NCBI GenBank assembly: GCA_028278625.1
Contig: JANQDY010000185.1
Location: forward strand, 1 to 59,940
Reading direction: 5' to 3'
Origin: Thermodesulfobacteriota bacterium
GTDB taxonomy: Bacteria > Desulfobacterota > DSM-4660 > Desulfatiglandales > Desulfatiglandaceae
Length of the DNA stretch: 59,940 nt
Below are positions 1-8,303 of this stretch, one piece after another. The notes under the pieces are model-generated. The model made no database searches. It was not told the DNA's origin and saw nothing but the letters and a program-made list of their open reading frames with translations. Within the stretch, counting starts at the first letter, position 1. The number at the start of each line of letters is the position of its first letter. The position numbers were made by a program, and so were the translations under genes.

Positions 1-1011
1 GGCAAACACGATCCTCAGATCAGAGATAATAAGGCCCTGCATTAGCACGGATTCTTTCCTTTTCTCAAAAACGGAAAAACCCGAGGTGGAAATATCCGCC
101 ACATCAAGTTCTATGTTCTTTCGAAAAAGGGGATGTTCAAACACGACACTGGGAGTAAGTGGTATATTCGATAATCGCTTTTCCGATTCCTGGTTTGGAA
201 AACTTTCGGCCCGGCTTTCGGGTGGTGCCAGGACCATTTCCGAGAAATCAGCAGCTTCCTGCAGGCGGATGCATCTGCACAAACCGGAAAACAGAAGCTT
301 CCGATATCTTCGGAGATGAACCATAAAGGAGTGATTCAAAACACGTGAGCCATCAATCCGTCTGAAGTTTCTTCTGTGGCATCTGACACGGAAACCCTCC
401 GGGCTGAAATCCAGCAACTCCCCTTTAACCGGAAGACTCTCCTGAAACAGTTCCACATCCACTCTCTTAGAGGAATAGCGCCTTGTCTGGCGCTCTCCCA
501 CCGCAAAGGCTTTCTCCGGCAATCGAAGGGAAAAACGCTCATTTCCAATCTTGTGCGGGGTCGCCGGAACCAATATCACCGAATACCCGTCATCAATGAT
601 CAGATGGAGAAACTCGAACTTCTTCAGGTCTATCTGCCCAAAGCCGTCATGCACAAACCAGCAAGTCAGTTCACCGCCAAAGCACGGGCCCGTTGCCACG
701 GCTACAACCACATGTTGTTGGTATTTTGTGTGTCGCAATAGAATGCTAAGTCGCCGCTCAATAAAGTGGGCGTGGTTAAGTTTGTTCTTGAGGGTTTTTT
801 CATCAATGGGTTTAGCGGATGCCAGAACATTGTTAAGATCCGCGTGCTGAAACAGCCACGGAGGCGGCGAAAACATCTCCTTGATTTCGGATCGAGTTGC
901 GCTCTCTTTTTCAAAAAGGTAATTCTTATTTTGTTTCGCCAACCGTTCGTTGGGAAACATCACAACATTGCCGTTTTTGTGAGGCATTCCCCCCCAGTCC
1001 TCATCATTCAT
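1..1011 (-). CDS. PilZ-domain protein, 3' end beyond the window
   Basis: An open frame of 337 codons runs off the left edge, so its C-terminus is missing. The ATG is preceded by GGAGGT six bases upstream. Residues about 170-220 look like a PilZ domain (cyclic-di-GMP binding): RQTRR at 174-178, then a strand and D201-x-S203-x-x-G206. A second PilZ-like strand with D306-x-S308-x-x-G311 follows near 290-320, without a clear RxxxR in front of it. The first 160 residues resemble nothing I recognise. There is no signal peptide or membrane segment, so it is probably a cytoplasmic effector. A second-messenger role fits the nearby HD-GYP enzyme and GEMM riboswitch, but the ligand and target are inferred. 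Alternative: a degenerate PilZ protein that does not bind c-di-GMP. Confidence 0.7.
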   Translation of the reverse strand, partial: MNDEDWGGMPHKNGNVVMFPNERLAKQNKNYLFEKESATRSEIKEMFSPPPWLFQHADLNNVLASAKPIDEKTLKNKLNHAHFIERRLSILLRHTKYQQHVVVAVATGPCFGGELTCWFVHDGFGQIDLKKFEFLHLIIDDGYSVILVPATPHKIGNERFSLRLPEKAFAVGERQTRRYSSKRVDVELFQESLPVKGELLDFSPEGFRVRCHRRNFRRIDGSRVLNHSFMVHLRRYRKLLFSGLCRCIRLQEAADFSEMVLAPPESRAESFPNQESEKRLSNIPLTPSVVFEHPLFRKNIELDVADISTSGFSVFEKRKESVLMQGLIISDLRIVFA

Positions 1012-1132
1012 TTGGATACCTCCATGCGGTTATTACAATAGGCCGACAAGCACGTGAGCATTTTCTCTGTCAGAATCAATTTCAGCCCAAATCAAGAGGT
1101 TATTTCCGGCTTCGTGCAAAGCATCTTTCCAG

Positions 1133-1161
1133 GACATATCCCCTCGCTGACACTTTGTCAA
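1133..1161 (-). promoter_or_regulatory. Candidate sigma-70 promoter for the PilZ gene
   Basis: Read on the minus strand, TTGACA (1161-1156) is followed after 17 bases by TATGTC (1138-1133). The -35 box is perfect and the -10 box is weak. It lies about 120 bases upstream of the PilZ gene start. Confidence 0.4.
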
Positions 1162-1298
1162 ATACAAACACCACCCCATTGTCCTATTAATATCATAAAC
1201 CATACATCATTAAGGATCAAATATGCAACTTATGAATTTTAGACATGAAATATTATATTTCAGTTAAAGGCCGATCAATTTGTGTTTCCCTTTTCTTC

Positions 1299-1327
1299 TT
1301 GACGCCTAAAAGGCATTTCGATATCTT
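1299..1327 (+). promoter_or_regulatory. Candidate sigma-70 promoter for ridA
   Basis: TTGACG and TATCTT are separated by 17 bases, about 100 bases before the chosen ridA start. The rest of the 415-bp gap between the divergent PilZ and ridA genes is AT-rich and shows no gene. Confidence 0.5.
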
Positions 1328-1426
1328 TTCAATAAAGTCATGGCCGACTGCCATTTGATTCCAGGGCCCAGTCCGGTCCATGGATGATTGAATCAACTTT
1401 TGGATCCAGAACCGTGGAGGGAGAAA

Positions 1427-1810
1427 ATGGGAGAAAGGAAAGTCTTTCAAACGGACAAGGCTGCAGTGACAGGGGGACCTTATGCCCAAGCGATCATTCA
1501 TGACGGTCTCGTTTACGTATCCGGCCAGGGTGCCGTGGTTCCCGAAACCAACCAGTTCAAGCCGGGAACCGTGGAAGAAGAGGCTGAACTGGCCCTTCAA
1601 AATCTGCAAATCATCCTTGAGGCGTCCGGTTCTTCCCTGGAAAAAGCCTTGAAAATCACCGTCTATCTCATCGACATGGAAGAATTCGCCCGTTTTAACG
1701 CCGTCTACCGAAGATATTTCCAGGACCATCTTCCGGCCAGAACCTGCATTCAAGCTGCGGCCCTCCCCTTTGGCATGCGTGTTGAAATAGATGCCATCGC
1801 CCACATCTAA
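1427..1810 (+). CDS. ridA: RidA family enamine/imine deaminase
   Basis: RidA (YjgF/YER057c/UK114) proteins hydrolyse reactive enamine and imine intermediates released by PLP enzymes such as threonine dehydratase, giving the ketoacid and ammonia. The 127-residue product has the usual length and the family's C-terminal signature: ARTCIQAAALP with the substrate-binding arginine, then VEIDAIA. Most relatives have Glu where this protein has Asp in the last motif, a conservative change. The start was chosen because GGAGGGAGAAA lies directly in front of this ATG; an in-frame ATG at 1388 would add 13 residues unlike the family. It is a cytoplasmic trimer in known cases. No metabolic partner is adjacent, and the following acylase gene has its own spacing of 85 bases. 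Confidence 0.92.
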   Translation: MGERKVFQTDKAAVTGGPYAQAIIHDGLVYVSGQGAVVPETNQFKPGTVEEEAELALQNLQIILEASGSSLEKALKITVYLIDMEEFARFNAVYRRYFQDHLPARTCIQAAALPFGMRVEIDAIAHI

Positions 1811-1895
1811 CAGGAAAACAATAGATGCATTCTTGATGCACGGCACCTGTTTTTTCTGATGCTTCTCTTTTCGTTTCTTTGTGGGAGAAATATGA

Positions 1896-4337
1896 ATGAA
1901 ATGGATCAAACGCCTCCTGGTTCTGGTTCTCTTTCTGTTCATCGCCGGTATTGCATTGATGCCGTTTTTGTCGCATCTGAACGAATATCAGAAAGACGGG
2001 GAAATATCGCTTCCGGGCTTTAAGAAGCCCGTCACCGTCAAGCGTGATGAAAAAGGGATGGCCTACATCTATGCGGAGAGCCTTCACGATGCCATTATGG
2101 CCCAGGGATTCGTCACCGCGCAGGATCGATTGTTTCAAATGCAGTTAAACCGGCTGTACGCACAGGGACGCATCAGTGAACTGGCCGGAGAAAAAGCCAG
2201 GGACCTTGACGTTCGCATGCGGACCATCGGGCTTCATCGCATTGCTAAAAAACAGGCCGCCGTGCTCAACCAGGAGACAAGAAATTACTTTCAGTGGTAT
2301 GTGGACGGGGTAAACGCGTTTATCGATGAATGCCCAAAGGATGTCCATCTGGAGTTCAAACTATCAGGCATAGCGCCGGAACCCTGGACCATTACCGACT
2401 CGCTCTCCATTTTGTATTACATGGGCTTTTCCACTTCAGCCAACATGAAAGCGGAAATTGTTGCCCAGATGCTTCTTGGGACGGTGGGTTCGGATAAAAC
2501 AAAAGAGATTCTTCCCATCAACATCAATCCCGATGATCCTTCGGATATGGGTGAAGCATCACCATCCGTACCCAAAGGGGAATCTGCCGTTGTTGGTTTT
2601 GAAAGGCTGTTGGCGTTTACCGCTCACCGGCATTTGAAGCTTGGAAGCAATAATTGGGCTGTTTCCCCGGCACCCGCTTTGGGAAAAAGCGCTATTCTGG
2701 CGGGAGATCCGCATCTGGACACAAGAATGCTGCCGGGAGTCTGGTACCCGTTGGGAGTGATCACCCCTGAAATCCGGTGCGTGGGTGCCGTCATTCCGGG
2801 GCTGCCGAGCTTTGCCATTGGAAGGACATCTTTTATTGCCATCGCTCCCACCAACAATTACGGCGATATGCAGGATCTGTATGTGGAGACCATTGACCCA
2901 AAAAAGCCGGGGCACTATCTGGAAGGAGGTGCTTCCAAACCATTTGACGTGATTGAAGAGACGATCAAAATAAAAGACAAAAACACCCCCCGAGGATACC
3001 GCTTGGAAAAAATCAACATCCGGCTCACCGAACGAGGGCCCGTTGTATCGGAGGTCTTAAAAGGTCTTAAAACGGACAAGGTCGTCACTTTGCGCTGGGC
3101 ACCTTGGGAATCCATGGGAGAAAGCATCGGATTGACCCGCTTTCTACAGGCAACCTCCGTGGATGAACTGGATGACGCGCTTCGGAATGTTTCCATGCTC
3201 TGTGTCAACTGGGTTTTTGCGGACAGATCCGGAAACATCGGATATCGGGCGAGCGGCAAAATTCCCATTCGAACCAACGGAGACGGTACGCTTCCCTATC
3301 ATGTGGAGGGTGCGGACAATTGGAAGGGATGGATACCGGACGACCTGATGCCCCACAGCAAAAACCCGAAGAAAGGATGGATCGGTACCTGCAATCAAGA
3401 CGTGATACCGGCCGCTTACCCTTACTATTACTCCTCCTATTTCTCCCCCTCTTACCGTTACAGACGGCTGAAAGAGCTCATGGCGATTCCGGGGCCCAAA
3501 AGCGTTGACGATCACTGGGAATACCAACGGGATCAGAAGAACCTGCTGGCTCAAAGCATCGCGCCGATCATGGCAAAGGCCCTTTTGGCCCACAAAGACA
3601 CGGAGGAGATGGGAAAGATCCTCTCAACATGGGATTTCACGGATAAACCGGATCTTGCGGCTCCCGGCATTTTTCAGGCCACCTACCTGGCTTTTGCCAG
3701 GCTGGTGTTTCAAGATGAGCTGGGAAAGAAGACCACCGACGTACTTCTGAACAATTGGTATTTCTGGCAGAAACGCCTGGAAAAAATGATCCTTAATGGG
3801 TCTTCGAGTTGGTTTGACGATAAGAGCACCCAAGAAAAAACTGAAACCCTGAACGATCTTTTCCACCTGGCCTCACTCAAAGTCAGTGCCAAAATGAGCC
3901 AGCGGTTCGGTAAGGACCCGCACAATTGGCTGTGGGGGAAGTTGCATACCCTGGAACTGGTGAGTCCGCTCCGGCGAAAGGGATTCGGCAAGGAGATCCT
4001 TGGAACCGGTCCCATGCCAGTGGGAGGTTCCGGTGAAACCCTTTGCAGGGGGCTGTATCAAGCTGACAATCCCTTTGAGGTCGTAATTTCCCCCTCACTC
4101 AGAATGGTGGCTGATATGGGTGATGACGAAAAAGTCCTGGCGGTCCTTCCCGGAGGGGTCACCGGACGTCTTTTCAGCCCTCACCAAAAGGATCAAGTGG
4201 CATCCTTCATGAACGGGAAAAAATGCTACTGGTGGTTCAGCGACCAAGCGATCAACAAACACATTGAACACACCCTCAGGCTCATGCCCAAGACCCCTTC
4301 AAACAGGGCAAACAGCCAGAATACCCTTGCCAACTAG
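1896..4337 (+). CDS. Penicillin acylase family N-terminal nucleophile hydrolase
   Basis: This 813-residue protein is a penicillin G acylase/AHL acylase-type Ntn hydrolase, normally made as a precursor that cuts itself into alpha and beta chains. A hydrophobic N-terminal segment (about residues 7-27) suggests export or membrane anchoring. The alpha-chain motif around QDRLFQMQLNR is present. The beta chain would begin at Ser251 in LGSNNWAVS, the nucleophile exposed by autoproteolysis. Further family landmarks are the LAGDPHL motif just after it and LRWAPWE. Length fits the family (about 750-850). The substrate cannot be read from sequence; relatives cleave penicillins, acyl-homoserine lactones or other N-acyl amides, so quorum quenching is one possibility. 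It sits alone between ridA and the HD-GYP gene. Confidence 0.88.
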   Translation: MKWIKRLLVLVLFLFIAGIALMPFLSHLNEYQKDGEISLPGFKKPVTVKRDEKGMAYIYAESLHDAIMAQGFVTAQDRLFQMQLNRLYAQGRISELAGEKARDLDVRMRTIGLHRIAKKQAAVLNQETRNYFQWYVDGVNAFIDECPKDVHLEFKLSGIAPEPWTITDSLSILYYMGFSTSANMKAEIVAQMLLGTVGSDKTKEILPININPDDPSDMGEASPSVPKGESAVVGFERLLAFTAHRHLKLGSNNWAVSPAPALGKSAILAGDPHLDTRMLPGVWYPLGVITPEIRCVGAVIPGLPSFAIGRTSFIAIAPTNNYGDMQDLYVETIDPKKPGHYLEGGASKPFDVIEETIKIKDKNTPRGYRLEKINIRLTERGPVVSEVLKGLKTDKVVTLRWAPWESMGESIGLTRFLQATSVDELDDALRNVSMLCVNWVFADRSGNIGYRASGKIPIRTNGDGTLPYHVEGADNWKGWIPDDLMPHSKNPKKGWIGTCNQDVIPAAYPYYYSSYFSPSYRYRRLKELMAIPGPKSVDDHWEYQRDQKNLLAQSIAPIMAKALLAHKDTEEMGKILSTWDFTDKPDLAAPGIFQATYLAFARLVFQDELGKKTTDVLLNNWYFWQKRLEKMILNGSSSWFDDKSTQEKTETLNDLFHLASLKVSAKMSQRFGKDPHNWLWGKLHTLELVSPLRRKGFGKEILGTGPMPVGGSGETLCRGLYQADNPFEVVISPSLRMVADMGDDEKVLAVLPGGVTGRLFSPHQKDQVASFMNGKKCYWWFSDQAINKHIEHTLRLMPKTPSNRANSQNTLAN

Positions 4338-4437
4338 TTGATATTATCATAGTCTACGGGATTAGGGCCTTGATCCGCCTTTTGTGCGTTTGCTGTTAGG
4401 CGGGCCTTTTCAATGTTGAATTTTTCAGAGCAAAACC

Positions 4438-6204
4438 ATGAAAAAAATCCTCATTGTGGATAATGACAGACTGATTCTCGAATTTATCAGGGACTTGATT
4501 CAAGAGGAAGGACATGAGGTCAAACTCGCCGAAGACGGGCTCGAAGCCCTCGATATTCTGAAACATTACGTTCCGGACATGATATTTTCCGACCTGGTCA
4601 TGCCCATCATTGACGGACGTAAACTCTGTAGCGCCATTCGAGAAATGGAACAGCTTAAAGACTGCTGGATATCGGTCATGTCCGCTCTTGCGGCAGAAGA
4701 AAAGATGGATCCGGAGGAACTGGGCGCCGACATCCTCATCGCAAAAGGCCCCCTGAAAGAACTGGGCGACATCATACTTTCAGTGATCGACAACCCTGAA
4801 GAAAATCATCAAAAATGCCGCTCCGGTCAAGTCCTTGGCATAAAAGACATGTGGCCGAGGCAAATCACCCAGGAACTGCTTTCAGCCAAACAGCATGTTG
4901 AAGTGATTCTGGAGAGAATGAAAGAAGGGATCGTTGAAATAGAATCCGACGGGCGGATTGTTTCAGTGAATGCTCAGGTGCGCTCCATGACACGACTGTC
5001 CGAAGGAGACCTTCTTGGAAAGGAATTTGTTACCCTTTTTCCCCCGGAACACGCGGATCGCGTCCGTGAATTGATTAAGGAAAAGGATATCAACAAAGAG
5101 ATTGGTGAAGACGCCCCCGCAATGTTCAACAATCACATGGTAACCCTCAACATCATCCCACTCCGTGACCATGCCGTCGTCATCATCAATGACATCACCG
5201 AACGCAAACGAAAAGAAAGAGAATTGCGTGAAAGTCAGGACCGATTCAGGATTCTTGTGGATAATATGCTGGATGCCGCCGTCATTGTGGACCCTGAGGG
5301 AAAGACGCTGTTTGCCAATAAGGCCGCCGCCGATCTCCTGGGCATCAGATCCCCTGAATTGGGCATCGGTATGAACGTGGGAGATTTCATCCATCCGGAC
5401 TGGCGAAAGACCGTCATAAAAAGCTATCTCATGACCAAAAAGGGGCATGACCGCATTCTGACCGAATACAAAATCATCACACCCGGTGGAGAGGAAAAGG
5501 ATGTGGAAGGGCTCGGCACCAATATCATATTCAAGGGCGTTCCCGCCTATATTGCCACTTTAAGGGATATCACGGAGCGGAAGAAAGCTGAAAGGCAAAT
5601 CAGAGACGGCATTGTCAGATTGAATGAAAATCTGGAAGAGACAGTGATATCACTGGCATCCGCATTCGAGATGAAGGACCCTTATACGGCCGGTCATCAA
5701 CGCAGAGTGACGGAGATCGTTTCCGCCATCGCCCTTGAGATGGATTTTGATCAAGAGCGTTACAAGGGGCTCAGACTCGCCTCTCTGGTTCATGATATCG
5801 GCAAGATCAACGTACCGGCGGAAATCCTCAGCAAACCGGGGGCTCTGACCGGACCGGAGTTTGAACTCATCAGAACCCATGCCGAAGCCGGTTATGACAT
5901 CCTTAAGAAAATTCATTTTCCGTGGCCCATTTCAAAGATGGTACTGCAACACCATGAACGAATGGATGGGTCAGGCTATCCCAACGGGTTGTCGGGGGAA
6001 GAGATCCTGCTGGAGGCGAGGATCATCGCCGTGGCCGACGTTGTGGAAGCCATGGCCACCCACCGACCTTACAGAGCCTCATTGGGTGTCGGATTCGCTC
6101 TCGAAGAAATAGAAGCGAACCGCGGGAAACTCTACGACAAAGGTGTGGCCGATGTATGCCTCAAACTGTTTCGCACGGGGAAGTTCCGACTGGAGGCGGA
6201 ATAG
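4438..6204 (+). CDS. Response regulator with REC-PAS-PAS-HD-GYP domains (c-di-GMP phosphodiesterase)
   Basis: Domains in order: a CheY-like receiver (about 1-120; phospho-acceptor D52 in FSDLVMP, acidic pocket D8/D10); a short linker; two PAS domains (about 155-260 and 265-380), each ending in an ITER(K) PAS-terminal motif; and a C-terminal HD-GYP domain (about 395-575) with H452-D453 in HDIGK, a later HHE, and D510-x-x-G-Y-P at 510-515. HD-GYP enzymes hydrolyse cyclic di-GMP (some act on 3',3'-cGAMP) to linear dinucleotide or GMP. The receiver and PAS modules imply control by a histidine kinase plus redox or small-molecule sensing. No cognate kinase is adjacent. It is probably cytoplasmic, with no membrane segments. 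Confidence 0.93.
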   Translation: MKKILIVDNDRLILEFIRDLIQEEGHEVKLAEDGLEALDILKHYVPDMIFSDLVMPIIDGRKLCSAIREMEQLKDCWISVMSALAAEEKMDPEELGADILIAKGPLKELGDIILSVIDNPEENHQKCRSGQVLGIKDMWPRQITQELLSAKQHVEVILERMKEGIVEIESDGRIVSVNAQVRSMTRLSEGDLLGKEFVTLFPPEHADRVRELIKEKDINKEIGEDAPAMFNNHMVTLNIIPLRDHAVVIINDITERKRKERELRESQDRFRILVDNMLDAAVIVDPEGKTLFANKAAADLLGIRSPELGIGMNVGDFIHPDWRKTVIKSYLMTKKGHDRILTEYKIITPGGEEKDVEGLGTNIIFKGVPAYIATLRDITERKKAERQIRDGIVRLNENLEETVISLASAFEMKDPYTAGHQRRVTEIVSAIALEMDFDQERYKGLRLASLVHDIGKINVPAEILSKPGALTGPEFELIRTHAEAGYDILKKIHFPWPISKMVLQHHERMDGSGYPNGLSGEEILLEARIIAVADVVEAMATHRPYRASLGVGFALEEIEANRGKLYDKGVADVCLKLFRTGKFRLEAE

Positions 6205-6237
6205 ATACTGAACACTCCGGGGTGATGGGAAATACCC

Positions 6238-7554
6238 CTAGGACGCCCCCTGGTCAACCCTTCTCAAATCCACGCAATGTGTGGAGCATGATATGCAGGG
6301 ATCGTATGCGCGAACCAGCATTTCAAGGGTCAGCTCCGCATCCTTCCAGGGCATATCTCTTAGAAGCGGCGTCATCGATGCCATATCCGCCTGGATATTG
6401 GCATGGTTCTGATTGGTGGGAATCACCAGATTGGCATTTGTGCACTTTCCGTTTTTATCATAGGTGTAATCATGAAACAGGGTCCCGCGGGGTACATCCA
6501 CCGCACCGACACCGCGCCCCTCGCGAACCGAAAATCCCCGATCCTCCACCCTTAAACCGTTATCCAGAAACCACTGTGTGTGTTCAATGGTCTTTTCAAC
6601 GGAAAAGACGCACTCCACCACCTGTGCCACTGTGTTCATAAAGGGGTTGTGGCAGGGTGCCCTTAAGCCAAAGGTCTCGGCAACGGATTTGGCGGCCTCA
6701 CTCAATTGGGCGTGGTTGTTGTTGAATCGGGCCAGGGCACCTACCGCATAGGCATCCCGGTTAAAGCGGGTCCATTTGGCGGTTGAGCGATCATCCACAT
6801 ATTCATTGGTCACCCGCTGGTACTCCATTGGCATTACGGCCTCTTTCACATCGCTCGATTTGATGAGACCGTCATAGAGAGCGTATTCCAGAGAATCCGT
6901 CAGGCTTATGTATTCCGTCTCCCGTTCAAAAACCGGCAGTTTCCCCGCAAGGGATCCGAGAAACTCGGTCAACTGCCTCAGGTCCTCCAGGGCTTTCACA
7001 TGGTCATCCCGAATCTTCCCTAAGGTTTTTTTGTCCGGCAGCATGCTAAAGCCGTTTATGCATGCCCGTATGGGATGGGTGGTTCGCCCTCCGATTTTGT
7101 CGCAGGTCTCGTTTGCCAGCCGGTGAAGGCGGATGGCCAACAGCACCACCTCCCGATGGCTTTCAATGAGGGGCAAAACGCTCCCTGCCCCCAAAAGATC
7201 GGGCAGCACCAGATAACAGACATGGAGAATATGACTCTGCAGGTTTTCCCCGTGGTTGAGGATTTCCCTCAAACGTCTCGTCTGCTCTGTTATGGTAATA
7301 CCCATGGCCGCTTCCGTGGCCTTTAGTGACGCAAATGTGTGGCCGATGGAGCAGATGCCGCAGATTCTGGAAGTAATCCGGCTCAGCTCGCCCAGGTCCC
7401 GGCCCACTACCATGGATTCGAAAAAGCGGGGTGCCTCGGGAATCTGCCATTCGACCCTGTCAATACGATCCTCCGCCATATGCACAACGATGTTGCCGTG
7501 GCCTTCGACCCTTGAAATATGGGCGTTTTCCATGCGAATCCTTTTGCCTGTCAC
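6238..7554 (-). CDS. hydA: NiFe hydrogenase large (catalytic) subunit, group 3b-like
   Basis: The catalytic subunit carries the NiFe centre. The N-terminal L1 motif RICGIC (Cys65, Cys68) and C-terminal L2 motif DPCISCSTH (Cys420, Cys423, His426) supply all four nickel ligands. Twelve residues follow the His and would be removed by a maturation protease, which is not encoded here. The 438-residue length and the neighbours (small subunit plus an NAD(P)-linked module) match group 3b bidirectional hydrogenases (HydBGDA, sulfhydrogenase type). The annotated start is GTG, overlapping the stop of the small-subunit gene as GTGA; an ATG seven codons later with AAGG upstream is possible. Cytoplasmic, with no Tat signal. 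Last gene of a coupled three-gene operon. Confidence 0.93.
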   Translation of the reverse strand: MTGKRIRMENAHISRVEGHGNIVVHMAEDRIDRVEWQIPEAPRFFESMVVGRDLGELSRITSRICGICSIGHTFASLKATEAAMGITITEQTRRLREILNHGENLQSHILHVCYLVLPDLLGAGSVLPLIESHREVVLLAIRLHRLANETCDKIGGRTTHPIRACINGFSMLPDKKTLGKIRDDHVKALEDLRQLTEFLGSLAGKLPVFERETEYISLTDSLEYALYDGLIKSSDVKEAVMPMEYQRVTNEYVDDRSTAKWTRFNRDAYAVGALARFNNNHAQLSEAAKSVAETFGLRAPCHNPFMNTVAQVVECVFSVEKTIEHTQWFLDNGLRVEDRGFSVREGRGVGAVDVPRGTLFHDYTYDKNGKCTNANLVIPTNQNHANIQADMASMTPLLRDMPWKDAELTLEMLVRAYDPCISCSTHCVDLRRVDQGAS

Positions 7555-8303
7555 GGGGTCACCTCCATATACGGGGGAAAAAACCTAAATTTTTCAGAGA
7601 TTTGTTCTGTTGTCAGATTGTTTTGGGTCAAGACATCTTTCATGGCATCATTATTGGCATGGGGAAGCGTGCCGCGACACCCCTCGCAACCAACCCCGTT
7701 TTCAGGGCATATGGCGCCACAGCCGGCCCGAACCACGGGTCCCAGGCACGTCTCTCCCAGATGAAAGACACAAACGGTTTCTTTGATTTTGCACTCGGCA
7801 CAGACCGGAAACCCTGGGATTTCCGGCTTGGTCCCCAATGAAAAAGCCTCCACCATTCGAAGGAATTCCCGACGATTGATGGGGCACCCATGAAGGTGCG
7901 CATCCACCCGGACAATCTCATCCACGGCCCGCGTGGCATAGGTGTCCAGATGGGGACGATCCCAGTCATCCCCATAAGTATCCTGTCTCACCTGCTTGAG
8001 GCTTGCGCGGATATTCTTGAGCCGGTTCAAACCACCGGTAACGGCACAGGCCCCCAGGGCCACCAGGATGCCGGAACGGTTCCGGATATCTTTAAGGCGC
8101 GCCTCATCTTTTTCTCTGGTAATGGACCCTTCCACAAAGGCAATGTCATAGGAAGGGGCTTTTTCCGTCATCACTTCCCTGAACTCGACCACCTCCACCA
8201 GGTCCACCAAACCGATGATTCTCTCTTCCAGATTGGCTATTTGCAACTGACATCCTTCACAGGATGCAAAATCGAAGAACGCCACTTTCGGTTTTGAACT
8301 CAT
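7551..8303 (-). CDS. hydD: NiFe hydrogenase small subunit (electron-transfer iron-sulfur protein)
   Basis: The 250-residue product has the proximal-cluster motif CEGCQLQ (Cys15, Cys18), the later GACAVTGG and HGCPINR motifs, and a cysteine-rich C-terminal half (CAECKIKETVC, CLGPVVRAGCGAICP, GCEGC) typical of group 3 small subunits that hold three [4Fe-4S] clusters. It passes electrons between the large subunit and the flavin module. There is no Tat signal peptide, as expected for a cytoplasmic enzyme. The ATG overlaps the stop of the upstream gene (ATGA), and its own stop overlaps the large-subunit start, so translation is probably coupled through the whole operon. Confidence 0.92.
   Translation of the reverse strand: MSSKPKVAFFDFASCEGCQLQIANLEERIIGLVDLVEVVEFREVMTEKAPSYDIAFVEGSITREKDEARLKDIRNRSGILVALGACAVTGGLNRLKNIRASLKQVRQDTYGDDWDRPHLDTYATRAVDEIVRVDAHLHGCPINRREFLRMVEAFSLGTKPEIPGFPVCAECKIKETVCVFHLGETCLGPVVRAGCGAICPENGVGCEGCRGTLPHANNDAMKDVLTQNNLTTEQISEKFRFFPPYMEVTP

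Noticed and set aside
1253..1942. Minus-strand frame of 229 codons opposite ridA
   Set aside because: Antisense shadow; ridA has clear motifs, a promoter and a ribosome-binding site.
6205..6237. Terminator between the HD-GYP and hydrogenase genes
   Set aside because: A five-base GGGGT/ACCCC stem exists but there is no T-run on either side.
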